Positions 49,599 through 58,575 of a stretch of 64,000 nucleotides of DNA are shown piece by piece. Below the pieces are notes generated by a model. It did no database searches. It saw only the letters and a list, made by a program, of their open reading frames with translations, and was not told the DNA's origin. The DNA comes from Prauserella alba (lineage in GTDB: Bacteria > Actinomycetota > Actinomycetes > Mycobacteriales > Pseudonocardiaceae). Numbering within the stretch: the stretch's first letter is position 1; each line of letters opens with the position of its first letter. Both the position numbers and the translations under genes were made by a program. The stretch spans positions 1,240,001 to 1,304,000 of the forward strand of contig NZ_JAMTCH010000004.1 of NCBI RefSeq assembly GCF_024171735.1, in the 5' to 3' direction.

Positions 49599-49769
49599 AT
49601 GACGGGCGATTGTTGGCCATTCACCAGCAGATTCACGACGTTCGGCGTGGGCCACCCGGCCGTTCCGGTTGCATCCGCGTCATGGTCGTGCAGCCGCGCG
49701 ACGATCGTCACCGTCGCACCACCGAAACGTGCAAACCATGCGAAATCGCTCTCTGCTACCGACACATAG
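49599..49769 (+). CDS. Possible small ORF (56 aa), unconfirmed
   Basis: ATG 49599 follows GAGGAG by 6 nt. The product (MTGDCWPFTSRFTTFGVGHP...) has two cysteines and no recognisable family. Codon third-position GC is mixed. It lies between the serine hydrolase terminator and murR. It may be spurious. Confidence 0.25.
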   Translation: MTGDCWPFTSRFTTFGVGHPAVPVASASWSCSRATIVTVAPPKRANHAKSLSATDT

Positions 49770-49971
49770 CCGCAGGTGACGTTGCCAAGTCGTTAAGGCG
49801 CTGTGCCTAACGCTCCCTAGGCGGTTGGCGACTTTCTGAGCAACGATGGTTCTAGCGGCCGGGTCGGCGGGGGACACACCAGGGGCTGCAATCGACTGGA
49901 GGGTGTGGGTAACCTTGTCGCAGACGCCAGCAGTAAGGAATTTTCCAACGGGACTTACAGGTGATGAACCT

Positions 49972-50916
49972 TTGCCGGACACGACGGACGACCCCGTGGC
50001 CGCGGCGGCTTCGGAATCGGCCGACCCGGACGGCAGTCCGCTGGTCCGCATCCGGTCCCTGCTGCCGGGCCTCGCGAAGGCCGAACAGCGCGTCGCCAAA
50101 GTCGTACTGGACGACCCGACGACCGTGTCCCGCCGCAGCATCACGGAGGTCGCCCTTGCGGCCAATACCAGCGAGACGACCGTCACCCGCTTCTGCAAGG
50201 CGATCGGCGTCGGTGGCTATCCGCAGCTGCGCATCGCGCTCGCCGCGGACACCGCCCGATCGGCGGCACGCACCCCGCAGATGCACGGTGGTGACATCTC
50301 CTACGACGACGACCTCGCCTCGATCGTCGGCAAGATCGGGTTCACCGACGCCAGAGCCGTCGAGGAAACCGCCGAACAGCTCGACGTCGACCGGTTGCAG
50401 CAGGTCGTCGACGTGATGGCCGGCGCAGGCCGCGTCGACGTCTACGGCGTCGGGGCGAGCGCGTTCGTCGCCGCCGACCTGCAACAGAAGCTGCACCGCA
50501 TCGGGCGGGTGAGCTTCTCGTGGTCCGACACGCACATCATGCTGACGTCGGCCGCGGTGCTCGGCGAGGGTGACGTCGCCGTGGGTATCTCGCATTCGGG
50601 CGCGACGACGGACACCGTGGAGGCACTCCGGGCCGCGAAGGAACACGGCGCGACGACGGTCGCGTTGACGAACTTCCCGCGGTCACCGATCGCGGAGGTC
50701 GCCGACCACATACTCACCACGGCCGCGCGGGAGACGACCTTCCGTTCGGGCGCCACCGCCAGCCGCATCGCCCAGCTGACGGTGATCGACTGCCTGTTCA
50801 TCGGCATCGCGCAACAGCACATGGACGACGCTGTGAAGGCCCTCGACGCCACTCGCGACGCGGTCGGCACGCACAGGCTCGGTACCCGCCCCGACGGGCG
50901 GCGGCGCACCCGATGA
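49972..50916 (+). CDS. murR: MurR/RpiR-family transcriptional regulator
   Basis: A 314-residue regulator with an N-terminal RpiR helix-turn-helix (RRSITEVALAANTSETTVTR) and a C-terminal SIS sugar-phosphate isomerase-like domain (GRVDVYGVGASAFVAADLQQ, then VGISHSGATTDTVEAL). Adjacent to murQ, it is expected to sense MurNAc-6-phosphate. The start is uncertain: TTG 49972 has AGGTGA 7 nt upstream, and GTG 49996 is also possible. Its stop is followed within 40 bp by murQ. Confidence 0.85.
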   Translation: MPDTTDDPVAAAASESADPDGSPLVRIRSLLPGLAKAEQRVAKVVLDDPTTVSRRSITEVALAANTSETTVTRFCKAIGVGGYPQLRIALAADTARSAARTPQMHGGDISYDDDLASIVGKIGFTDARAVEETAEQLDVDRLQQVVDVMAGAGRVDVYGVGASAFVAADLQQKLHRIGRVSFSWSDTHIMLTSAAVLGEGDVAVGISHSGATTDTVEALRAAKEHGATTVALTNFPRSPIAEVADHILTTAARETTFRSGATASRIAQLTVIDCLFIGIAQQHMDDAVKALDATRDAVGTHRLGTRPDGRRRTR

Positions 50917-50954
50917 GAACCCGGCCGGCGAGTGGCCGGGTGAGGACTGAAACG

Positions 50955-51917
50955 GTGAGCAACATGGCATCCCGCTCGACGAACGCGGGTCCGCAGCAGG
51001 TGGCGACGATCGCACACGTCGAGTCGCCGACCGAAGGGCGCAATCCGCGCACGACCGACATCGACCGGTTGTCGACCCACGGCATCCTGTCGGCGATCAA
51101 CGCCGAGGACGCGCAGGTGGCCGGTGCTGTGCGGAGCGTGCTGGACGTCCTCGCCACGGCGGTCGACCACGCGGTGGCGGCGCTGCGCGGCGGCGGCCGG
51201 GTGCACTACGTGGGTGCGGGCACCTCGGGCAGGCTCGCGGTGCTCGACGCGGCCGAGCTGGTGCCGACCTACAACGTTCCCGCCGACTGGTTCGTCGCGC
51301 ACCACGCCGGGGGAGAACGTGCGCTGCGGCTGCCCGTGGAGAACGCCGAGGACGACGAATCGGCCGGTGCCGCCGAGATCGCGGAATCCGTCACGCCGGG
51401 CGACTTCGTGCTGGGACTGACCGCCTCGGGCCGGACGCCGTACGTGCTCGGTGCGCTCAAGGAAGCCAAGCGGCTCGGTGCGCACACCGGGCTGGTGTCG
51501 GACAATCCGTCGGCGCCGGTACCCGCGGAGGTCGACGTGTCGATCGTCGTGGACACGGGCGCCGAGGCCGTGGCCGGCTCGACCCGGATGAAGGCGGGCA
51601 CGGCACAGAAGATGGTGCTGACCGCGTTCTCCACGGCCACGATGGTCAAACTCGGCCGGACCTATTCGAACCTCATGGTCGGCATGCTCGCCACGAACGC
51701 GAAGCTGCGCGGCCGTACGCTCCGCATCCTCGGCGAGGCGACCGGCGCGGACGAGCAGGCGTGTGACGCGGCGCTGACCAGGGCCGACGGTGACCTGAAG
51801 GTGGCGCTCGTCCACCTGCTCGGCGACGTCGACGTCACGACGGCGGCCGATGCACTCGACCATGCGGGCGGGCACGTCCGGGACGCACTCGACGAGGTCC
51901 GCCCCCGCGCATCCTGA
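50955..51917 (+). CDS. murQ: N-acetylmuramic acid 6-phosphate etherase
   Basis: A 320-residue SIS-domain lyase cleaving the lactyl ether of MurNAc-6-P to GlcNAc-6-P and D-lactate. Diagnostic blocks are VGAGTSGRLAVLDAAELVPT, GLTASGRTPYVLGAL and AGSTRMKAGTAQKMVL. GTG 50955 follows GAGGACT; an ATG at 50913 overlapping the murR stop would add 14 residues. Pairing with murR and the nearby nagZ-namZ genes indicates a MurNAc recycling set. No MurP-type PTS or AnmK kinase is in the window. Confidence 0.93.
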   Translation: MSNMASRSTNAGPQQVATIAHVESPTEGRNPRTTDIDRLSTHGILSAINAEDAQVAGAVRSVLDVLATAVDHAVAALRGGGRVHYVGAGTSGRLAVLDAAELVPTYNVPADWFVAHHAGGERALRLPVENAEDDESAGAAEIAESVTPGDFVLGLTASGRTPYVLGALKEAKRLGAHTGLVSDNPSAPVPAEVDVSIVVDTGAEAVAGSTRMKAGTAQKMVLTAFSTATMVKLGRTYSNLMVGMLATNAKLRGRTLRILGEATGADEQACDAALTRADGDLKVALVHLLGDVDVTTAADALDHAGGHVRDALDEVRPRAS

Positions 51918-51942
51918 GTCGCACCCGCACGGCTCGGCCGCG

Positions 51943-52028
51943 CGGGCCCGGCCGGGCCACGGTTCCCACTCGGGCGCCGTTCCCGTTCGGGCGTCCCGGG
52001 GCCCGGCCGGCCCGTAACGCCGGCCGGG
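51943..52028. terminator. Hairpin region between convergent murQ and the Fic-like gene
   Basis: CGGGCCCGGCCGGGCC (51943-51958) pairs with GGCCCGGCCGGCCCG (52000-52014) with one indel, and a second 10-bp stem spans 52002-52011 with 52019-52028. It contains no coding sequence. Confidence 0.5.
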
Positions 52029-52035
52029 CGCGTGA

Positions 52036-52779
52036 TCAGGCGGCTGCGTCCGCGATGCTCTGCGCTTCGCGGGCGCCCGCTTCGAACCCGGCGCAGCAGA
52101 ACAGCAGCCAGTCCCGCACCCCGTCGGGCTCTCCGGAGGCGAACGCCGCCGCGGTCTCGGCATACCGTTCCTGCCTGCGGAAACAGGCGACCTCGGGCAC
52201 GGTCAGCGACTTCGGGTCCAGTCCGCTCGCCACCATCGTCAACCGTGCCGCCGCGCGGGCGACCACCCCGTCGGCGGTGCCGAACGCCTGCAACGCCAGC
52301 AGTTCGCCGTGGACGACGGCCGTCAGCACTGCCGCAGGCACCTTCGTCCCGCCGGTGACGAGTCGGCCGAGCAGTTCCAGTCGAGGTGACGCGGCAGGGT
52401 CGGGCCTGCCCAGCGCGTCGGAGTCGGACGTCAGGTCCGCCGCGGCGAGGACGTGGATCCGGGCGAGCGCCTGCATCGGGGCGCGGCGCCACGTCGGCAG
52501 GAGCGTCTCGCTCGCCTTCGCCACCCGCAGCGCACCGGCCAGCACCGGGTCACGCACGTCACCTTCGTCGGGGATCTCGGGGTCGACGCCCTCGACACCC
52601 GCCGAGGAGCGCGCGGCTCGCACCGACGCCTCGGCGGCCGTGGCCGAGCCCTCGCGCAGGTTCACGCCGTACCGGTGGACGGCGAACACCGCGTCCTGGG
52701 CCGACTTCGCCGCCTCGGCGACGCCGTCGAGCTCGACGAGCGGCGCGAGCGGGTCCCCGGCAGCAGCCGTCTGATTCAT
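52036..52779 (-). CDS. Degenerate Fic-fold protein (Rv3662c-like, often labelled oxidoreductase)
   Basis: A 247-residue protein lacking any nucleotide-dehydrogenase motif. Its layout follows class II Fic proteins: an inhibitory-helix-like SSAGVEG at 58-64 ([S/T]xxxE[G/N]), an ALRVAKAS...ARIHVLAA stretch, the core HGELLALQAFGTADGVVAR at 157-175 where Fic has H..FE.IHPFxDGNGRxxR, and a C-terminal RRQERYAETAAAF segment. The catalytic His is Gln164 and the GNGR residues are lost, so AMPylation is unlikely. ATG 52779 overlaps the stop of the phosphoribosyltransferase gene. The Fic link is my inference. Confidence 0.65.
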   Translation of the reverse strand: MNQTAAAGDPLAPLVELDGVAEAAKSAQDAVFAVHRYGVNLREGSATAAEASVRAARSSAGVEGVDPEIPDEGDVRDPVLAGALRVAKASETLLPTWRRAPMQALARIHVLAAADLTSDSDALGRPDPAASPRLELLGRLVTGGTKVPAAVLTAVVHGELLALQAFGTADGVVARAAARLTMVASGLDPKSLTVPEVACFRRQERYAETAAAFASGEPDGVRDWLLFCCAGFEAGAREAQSIADAAA

Positions 52780-53282
52780 GCGTCCAGCACCTGACCTTCT
52801 CTCGTCATGACGGGCGGTTCGGTCGACCAGGGAAAGTTGATCCACCGGTCGGTCCGCCGCCACACGTAATCGCACGCCACCGTCGACGCGGGCTTCTCGT
52901 ACACGACGGCGCAGCGCACCTCCGCAACCTCGTCGGCGCAGAAGTCACGCACCAGTTTCAGCGTCGCACCGGTGTCGGCGACGTCGTCGGCCACCAGCAC
53001 CTTGGCGCCCGCCAGGTCCACGGCGTTCGGGACCGGCGGCAGCATCACCGGCAGGTCCAGTCGCTCGTCGACGCCCGTGTAGAACTCGACGTTCATCACG
53101 TGCAGGTTCTTCACGTCGAGCGCGTATCCGAGCGCGCCAGCCACGAACAGGCCGCCGCGGGCGATCGACAGGATCAGATCGGGCCGGAACCCGCTGTCGG
53201 CCACGGCCGTGGCGAGCTGCCGGCTCGCCGTCCCGAACAGATCCCATGTGAGCACCTCGCGCTCCGGCTCACTCTCGGCCAC
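52776..53282 (-). CDS. Phosphoribosyltransferase (xanthine/guanine PRT-like)
   Basis: A 168-residue type I phosphoribosyltransferase. The PRPP motif is VLVADDVADTGATL (about 95-108), preceded by the flexible PDLILSIARGGLFVAG, and it ends with a base-contact segment RTDRWINFPW as in Gpt-like enzymes. Its exact base is not determinable. It overlaps the Fic-like gene by 4 bp (ATGA) and is divergent from acs. Confidence 0.85.
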   Translation of the reverse strand: MAESEPEREVLTWDLFGTASRQLATAVADSGFRPDLILSIARGGLFVAGALGYALDVKNLHVMNVEFYTGVDERLDLPVMLPPVPNAVDLAGAKVLVADDVADTGATLKLVRDFCADEVAEVRCAVVYEKPASTVACDYVWRRTDRWINFPWSTEPPVMTREGQVLDA

Positions 53283-53490
53283 TGCCCATCCTCCCGCGTC
53301 GCTTGCACACCCCGGCGAGCATATGCGCCGACCGTTCGTCAGCCGCTCATCGCCCAGGGCGCCCGCAACGAGCGCGGGGCCTTGTGGGTGGGCGAACGTG
53401 GCTGCAACCTGTCTCGTGCGGTACTAACTTCACAGGCAGGCGCAGGAACGACGACGCGTGCGCCTGAGCAACGACCAGGAGGCCTTGCAG

Positions 53491-55473
53491 ATGACGACAG
53501 AGCAGTCGCCGGCACTCGACAACCTGTTGACCGAGAGCCGGAGTTTTCCTCCGAGCCCGGAGTTCGCGGCGGCGGCCAACGCGACGGCGGAGTGGTATTC
53601 GGAGGCCGACGCCGACCGCGAGGCGTTCTGGGCGAAGCAGGCCGAGCGCCTGCACTGGGACACCAAGTGGACACAGGTCGTGGACTGGTCGGACGCCCCG
53701 TTCGCGAAGTGGTTCGTCGGCGGCAAGCTGAACGTCGCCTACAACTGCGTCGACCGGCACGTCGAGGCGGGCCACGGCGACCAGACGGCCATCCACTGGA
53801 TCGGCGAGCCGGGCGACACCCGCGACATCACGTATGCCCAGCTCAAGGATGACGTGTCGAAGGCCGCGAACGCGCTGACCTCGCTCGGTGTCACCGCCGG
53901 TGACCGCGTGGCGATCCAGCTGCAGATGATCCCCGAGGCGATCGTCGCGATGCTGGCGTGCGCCCGGATCGGCGCGTTGCACAGCGTGGTCTTCGGCGGA
54001 TTCTCGCCGAGCGCTCTTCGCCAGCGGGTGGACGACGCCGAGGCCAAGGTGGTCATCACCTCGGACGGGCAGTACCGCCGCGGCAAGGCCGCACCGATGA
54101 AGGTGAACGTCGACGAAGCACTCGAGGGTGCGGCGAGCGTGGAGAAGGTCATCGTGGTCCGCCGCACCGGCAGCGACCTCTCGGACGACGTCCCGTGGAC
54201 CGAGGGCCGCGACCTCTGGTGGGACGAGCTGGTCGACTCCCAGTCCGGCGAGCACACCCCGGAAGCGTTCGACTCGGAGCACCCGCTGTACATCCTGTAC
54301 ACCTCGGGCACGACGGGTAAGCCGAAGGGCATTCTGCACACGTCGGGCGGCTATCTGACGCAGGCGGCCTACACGCACAACGCGGTGTTCGACCACAAGC
54401 CCGGCGAGGACGTCTACTGGTGCACCGCGGACATCGGCTGGGTGACCGGGCACTCGTACATCGTGTACGGCCCGCTGGCCAACCGTGCGACACAGGTCGT
54501 CTACGAGGGCACGCCGAACACCCCGCACGAGGGCAGGCACTGGGAGATCGTCCAGAACTACAAGGTCTCGATCTACTACACGGCGCCGACGCTCATCCGC
54601 ACGTTCATGAAGTGGGGCGCCGACATCCCGGCCGGCTACGACCTGTCGTCGCTGCGGCTCCTCGGCTCGGTCGGTGAGCCGATCAACCCCGAGGCGTGGA
54701 TGTGGTTCCGCGAGACCATCGGCGGTGGCAACTGCCCGATCGTCGACACATGGTGGCAGACCGAGACCGGCGCGATCATGATCTCGCCGCTGCCCGGTGT
54801 CACGCATGCCAAGCCGGGTTCGGCGCAGCGGCCGCTGCCGGGCATCGCGGCGAAGGTGGTCGACGACGCGGGTAAGCCGGTCGGCAACGGTGGCGGCGGC
54901 TACCTGGTGCTGGACAAGCCGTGGCCCGCGATGTTGCGCGGCATCTGGGGTGACGACCAGCGGTTCAAGGACACGTACTGGTCGCGGTTCGCCGAACAGG
55001 GCTACTACTTCGCAGGTGACGGCGCCAAGTACGACAACGACGGCGACATCTGGCTGCTCGGCCGGGTCGACGACGTCATGAACGTCTCCGGTCACCGCAT
55101 TTCCACCACGGAGGTCGAGTCGGCGCTGGTGTCGCACCCGACGGTGGCGGAGGCCGCGGTCGTCGGTGCGAGCGACGAGACGACGGGCCAGGGCATCGTG
55201 GCGTTCGTGATCCTGCGCGGTGACGCTGCGCAGGCGGGCGACGAGGCGATCCAGGAGCTGCGCAATCACGTGGCGAAGGAGATCGGCCCGATCGCGAAGC
55301 CGCGGCAGATCATGGTCGTACCGGAACTTCCGAAGACCCGCTCGGGCAAGATCATGCGGAGGTTGCTGCGCGACGTGGCCGAGGACCGCGAGGTCGGCGA
55401 CGTCACCACGCTCGCCGACAGCACGGTCATGGACCAGATCTCGAAGGGGCTCGCGTCCGGTTCGGACGACTGA
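53491..55473 (+). CDS. acs: Acetyl-CoA synthetase
   Basis: A 660-residue AMP-forming enzyme making acetyl-CoA from acetate. Motifs: [18 protein letters not shown], the acetate-pocket Trp region [16 protein letters not shown], the hinge [13 protein letters not shown] and the acetylatable catalytic lysine in [14 protein letters not shown] 53491 follows AGGAGG by 9 nt. Position and length match Rv3667. It is followed by a strong terminator and could also serve acids released by the 11-kb cluster. Confidence 0.96.
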   Translation: MTTEQSPALDNLLTESRSFPPSPEFAAAANATAEWYSEADADREAFWAKQAERLHWDTKWTQVVDWSDAPFAKWFVGGKLNVAYNCVDRHVEAGHGDQTAIHWIGEPGDTRDITYAQLKDDVSKAANALTSLGVTAGDRVAIQLQMIPEAIVAMLACARIGALHSVVFGGFSPSALRQRVDDAEAKVVITSDGQYRRGKAAPMKVNVDEALEGAASVEKVIVVRRTGSDLSDDVPWTEGRDLWWDELVDSQSGEHTPEAFDSEHPLYILYTSGTTGKPKGILHTSGGYLTQAAYTHNAVFDHKPGEDVYWCTADIGWVTGHSYIVYGPLANRATQVVYEGTPNTPHEGRHWEIVQNYKVSIYYTAPTLIRTFMKWGADIPAGYDLSSLRLLGSVGEPINPEAWMWFRETIGGGNCPIVDTWWQTETGAIMISPLPGVTHAKPGSAQRPLPGIAAKVVDDAGKPVGNGGGGYLVLDKPWPAMLRGIWGDDQRFKDTYWSRFAEQGYYFAGDGAKYDNDGDIWLLGRVDDVMNVSGHRISTTEVESALVSHPTVAEAAVVGASDETTGQGIVAFVILRGDAAQAGDEAIQELRNHVAKEIGPIAKPRQIMVVPELPKTRSGKIMRRLLRDVAEDREVGDVTTLADSTVMDQISKGLASGSDD

Positions 55474-55494
55474 GCAGGCTCGGGCACGCACGAG

Positions 55495-55534
55495 AAGCGG
55501 CCTCCACAGTGGATGTCCACTGTGGAGGCCGCTT
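55495..55534 (+). terminator. Terminator after acs
   Basis: Perfect 19-nt arms AAGCGGCCTCCACAGTGGA (55495-55513) and its complement (55516-55534) with a 2-nt loop, followed by TCGTAT. Confidence 0.8.
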
Positions 55535-55565
55535 TCGTATGTGCGGAGCTCCCCTGGGGGATGCG

Positions 55566-56366
55566 TCAGCCGGTCACGTCCAGGTGGCCGGGCTGCGGGG
55601 TCGGAGCCGGGGCGGCACCGTCGGGGCCGGCCTCGTCGCCGCCACCGTCACCGTTGTCGTCGCCGCCGTTGTCACCGCCGTTGTCGCCGCCGTTGTCGCC
55701 GCCGTTGTCGCCGTCGCCGCCGCCGTTGTCACCGTCGTCGCCGCCGTCGTCGTCACCCGCGGTGCAGGTGGCCGACGCGATGTCGATCGTCTGCCCGGCG
55801 ATGTCGGACAGGCCCGGCACGCCCTGCAGCAGCTCGATGTGAACGGCCGTAACCGTGTTGTCGGTCTGCTGGTTCAACGTGACCTGGGCAACGCCGCCGA
55901 GCTGCTCGGGCAGCACCGTCGTGTTCGGCTCGAGGTTGTTGATCGGAACCTCGTGCCCGGCGATGGTCAGCGTGGTGATGTCCGAGCTCATCTCACCGTT
56001 GTCGCACTCGGCGCTGATGGTTCCGGTCGCCGCGATCAGGGGCGAACCACCCGGGAGCTCCGGGACGCCGGGAGCCTGGCCGGGCAGGACGCTGAGGTTG
56101 GCGACGTCGGCGTAGGCGTAGTTCGGGGACGCCTCGGCGTTGAGCACCGTCGCCTCCGCGAGGCCCGCCACGTTGCTGCCGAGCACCGTCTCGGACCCCT
56201 CGCCCACGACGTGCGGCGTCTTGGCGATGTTGATCAGGCCGCTGGCGGAGATGCCGAAAGCGGAGTCCTCGGTCTGCGCGAGCGCGGACGGGGCGAACAT
56301 GACACCGCCGACGAGGGCGGCCGACAGTGCGCCTGCGCCGAGCGCGGCAGTCTTCTTCTTCGACAA
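55566..56366 (-). CDS. Secreted choice-of-anchor P-like protein with Gly/Asp/Asn tail
   Basis: A 266-residue exported protein: basic start (MSKKKTAALGAG), a signal peptide cleaved near ALAQ, and a beta-rich domain of about 180 residues containing VTLNQQTDNTVTAVHIELL and DIASATC. That pattern fits the actinobacterial choice-of-anchor P family. A C-terminal low-complexity tail of repeated Asp-Gly/Asn-Gly-Gly follows (encoded by a GTTGTCGCCGCC-type repeat at about 55640-55745), then a Pro-rich end. TTG 56366 was chosen because AAAGGTAC precedes it; ATG 56396 lacks a ribosome binding site. Confidence 0.75.
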   Translation of the reverse strand: MSKKKTAALGAGALSAALVGGVMFAPSALAQTEDSAFGISASGLINIAKTPHVVGEGSETVLGSNVAGLAEATVLNAEASPNYAYADVANLSVLPGQAPGVPELPGGSPLIAATGTISAECDNGEMSSDITTLTIAGHEVPINNLEPNTTVLPEQLGGVAQVTLNQQTDNTVTAVHIELLQGVPGLSDIAGQTIDIASATCTAGDDDGGDDGDNGGGDGDNGGDNGGDNGGDNGGDDNGDGGGDEAGPDGAAPAPTPQPGHLDVTG

Positions 56367-56455
56367 GGAAGTACCTTTCGATTTCCGGTCGTGCATTCGG
56401 GTCGGGTTTCCGGGCGGGGGCCCGTCACCGGTGGGGCACTGCCGTGGGAGGGGCG

Positions 56456-57343
56456 TCAAACGACCTCGACGATCGTTCCCAGCGGCAGCTTGACGAGCTC
56501 GTCCAGGGCTTCTTTCGTCACCCTGATGCAGCCGTCGCTGTTGGCCTTGCCAACGAAGCTGTTGTCCGGCCACGTGTGGATGCCGACGGTGCCGGGGCCA
56601 CCGCCGAACGTCTCGTGCGACTCCGAGTGATAACTCAGCGGAAGCACGATGGGGCTGTAGTCGTTCACCTGCTCCTCGATGGAAGCGATGATGTACTGCC
56701 GCCCCGTCGGCGTCGGGTGCTCGTCCTTCCCGACCCCGATGGTCCATTCCCCGATCTGCTCACCCTTCTTGGTGATCTCGAGGGTGAAGTCGTCGCGGTG
56801 CACCGTGACGGCGAAGTCGTTGTGCGCCTCTTCGACCGACTTGTCGGTGGTGTGGACCCAGCCACTGGCGCCGTTGGGACGTGTGGGCAGCAGGATCTGC
56901 GCCCAATCGCCCTTCTCTGCGACGACCGGGACCCACGTCGGCGACGAGATCTGCTTGACGGGCAGCTTCGCGAACGGCTTGCCGCTCGGCTCGTCGTACA
57001 CCGCCAGGGTCTGCTTCGGGTGCAGCACCGTTCCGGTGCCGTTCTTACCCGCCGACGTGTCCCCCTTCGCGGGGTCGGCGGGCGCCTGTTCGAGCGCGTC
57101 GTAGGTCGTGGCCTTGGGCAGCTTCGCGAGCTGTTCCTCGGTCACGGCGACCGGCTTGGTGTCCTGCCCGCCGCCGGCCGACGGATCCCCGCCGCACGCG
57201 GTCATGACGAGCGCGAGCACCATCGCGCCCACAGCGGCTGCCAGCGAACGCGACCGCCTCCGGTACGCGTCCCCGAACCCGGCGGTTACACCGGCATCTC
57301 GCCCGGTGTAACCCGAGCAGTCGGCGTTGCTACGCCTTTCCAT
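56456..57343 (-). CDS. Lipoprotein L,D-transpeptidase (YkuD)
   Basis: A 295-residue surface enzyme with a lipobox LVMTAC (Cys50), an SH3-like region (about 95-165) and a C-terminal YkuD domain. The catalytic stretch has GIHTW (His256) and NSDGCIRV (Cys272); the family usually has SHGC or SNGC, so Asp at this place is unusual. It should form 3-3 cross-links or attach proteins to peptidoglycan. It lies after the promoter region shared with the 185-aa protein and 89 bp before the secreted anchor-P gene on the same strand. Confidence 0.88.
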   Translation of the reverse strand: MERRSNADCSGYTGRDAGVTAGFGDAYRRRSRSLAAAVGAMVLALVMTACGGDPSAGGGQDTKPVAVTEEQLAKLPKATTYDALEQAPADPAKGDTSAGKNGTGTVLHPKQTLAVYDEPSGKPFAKLPVKQISSPTWVPVVAEKGDWAQILLPTRPNGASGWVHTTDKSVEEAHNDFAVTVHRDDFTLEITKKGEQIGEWTIGVGKDEHPTPTGRQYIIASIEEQVNDYSPIVLPLSYHSESHETFGGGPGTVGIHTWPDNSFVGKANSDGCIRVTKEALDELVKLPLGTIVEVV

Positions 57344-57956
57344 CGATCACGTCCTGCAACTAGGCACACGAAGGTGCGAGGTGTGGAGCGTTCAGTAGTG
57401 CGTCGCTCACGCGATGTGCGACCGTTTGCGCAGGCCCGCACCCGGACGCTCCTCGTGCTCGAACGTCCGAAGTCCGGACTCACCGGCGCAGCCCCCAGTA
57501 CGACCCGCTGTGTGCACAACGTTCCGCGCCACACGGGTTTTACGTGCACAGGGGTTACTGTTCGCGTACGCGACGGTTCGCATTGTTATCCCCACTGCAA
57601 GTTTCGATCAAATGCGTTGCTGATTTTCAGTACCGCCCCGAGCTGCAGCGATGACCCGTTTCCGCAGGACACAGCCCGAACGAGGGATCACTCCATCGGG
57701 CTACGTATACGAGGTCTGTACCGGTTTGTCCCTGGCAGAAGCGCAGATGGGCCACACACGCTCGAAAAGGCTTCACATCGACATCCGGACACAACGGACA
57801 CCTTCGAAGCTCGACCGGATGAGACCTGCCCCACATTTTCCGACTTTTTGTTAACACTATTCCGATCATCGGCGAGCACCCGGGTGGACAACACGTCGAA
57901 CGAGTGTTCTACAATGCGGGCGCCACTGCCGGACGTTTCGAGGGGACCCGCCCGCG
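57344..57956. other. AT-richer divergent promoter region
   Basis: No gene is supported in these 613 bp. It is distinctly less GC-rich than its surroundings (57580-57870), with several T-runs. It holds the promoter at 57885-57915 for the 185-aa protein and presumably that of the L,D-transpeptidase. Confidence 0.5.
57885..57915 (+). promoter_or_regulatory. Promoter of the basic coiled-coil protein gene
   Basis: A -10 TACAAT (57910-57915) and a -35-like TGGACA (57885-57890), 19 bp apart, lie about 41 bp before the ATG, with GAGGGG between them and the start. Confidence 0.55.
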
Positions 57957-58514
57957 ATGAATGCCGAAGCCACTACCGAAGCCAGCACCGAAGTCGCCGC
58001 CGACACCGGCACCACCGCGACCACCGACATGAGCGATCAAGCTGCTGAAACGCCGCTGACCAGCGCGGACTCGACTGCCGACGCCTCCGCGGCCTCCGAC
58101 GGCACGTCCGATCCGTCGGCCGGCGATGCGGCCGGCACGACGTCGGCCCAGACCCCGCAGACCGATTCCCGGTCCGGTGACGAACAGTCCGCCGACGACG
58201 CCAAGCCCAAGCGCGGCCGTGCCAAGGGGACCAGCGCACGCAAGACCCGCACCGTCGAACTGACCCTCACCGTCACCGGAACGGCCGACGGTGAATGGCA
58301 GGCCGAGCTCAAGCACGGCAGCAAGTGGGTGACCCGCGGACTGGCCGTGACCGCCTCGGCCGTGTCGCGTGCGGCGAAGGAGCTCCACGAGCAGTTGTCG
58401 ACGCCGATCGACGAGGTCATCAACGCCGCGAAGGAGCAGCAGCAGGCCCGCGTGGCCGAGCTCGAGGCTCAACTCGAAGAGGCGAAGAAGCAGCTGGCCG
58501 AACTGGAGCAGTGA
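57957..58514 (+). CDS. Small basic/coiled-coil protein (DUF6319-like)
   Basis: A 185-residue cytoplasmic protein in three parts: an acidic Ala/Thr/Ser/Asp-rich disordered half (1-80), a basic AT-hook-like segment KPKRGRAKGTSARK (about 82-95), and a compact domain (VELTLTVTGTADGEWQAEL...) ending in a coiled coil (QQQARVAELEAQLEEAKKQL). It resembles a family of actinobacterial proteins I associate with DUF6319; function unknown. The basic patch suggests DNA binding. Confidence 0.7.
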   Translation: MNAEATTEASTEVAADTGTTATTDMSDQAAETPLTSADSTADASAASDGTSDPSAGDAAGTTSAQTPQTDSRSGDEQSADDAKPKRGRAKGTSARKTRTVELTLTVTGTADGEWQAELKHGSKWVTRGLAVTASAVSRAAKELHEQLSTPIDEVINAAKEQQQARVAELEAQLEEAKKQLAELEQ

Positions 58515-58575
58515 ACCGGGTCGCCTGCGGGTGTGGTCCGGACTCCCGGCATCGGCATCGCCTGCGCCGAAGGCG

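Larger units (their letters stand above)
49358..49971. other. Intergenic region before murR
   Basis: It contains a strong terminator (49386-49430). A 56-codon ORF at 49599-49769 has a good ribosome binding site (GAGGAG, ATG) but no recognisable product. Two possible operator-like inverted repeats lie near murR: GTTAAGGC/GCCTAAC at 49792-49811, and GGAATTTTCC within GTAAG...CTTAC at about 49933-49958. Confidence 0.5.

Noticed and set aside
55640-55745. Regular GTTGTCGCCGCC-type repeats that could suggest a CRISPR or minisatellite.
   Set aside because: Units are contiguous without spacers and encode the Asp/Gly/Asn tail of a secreted protein.
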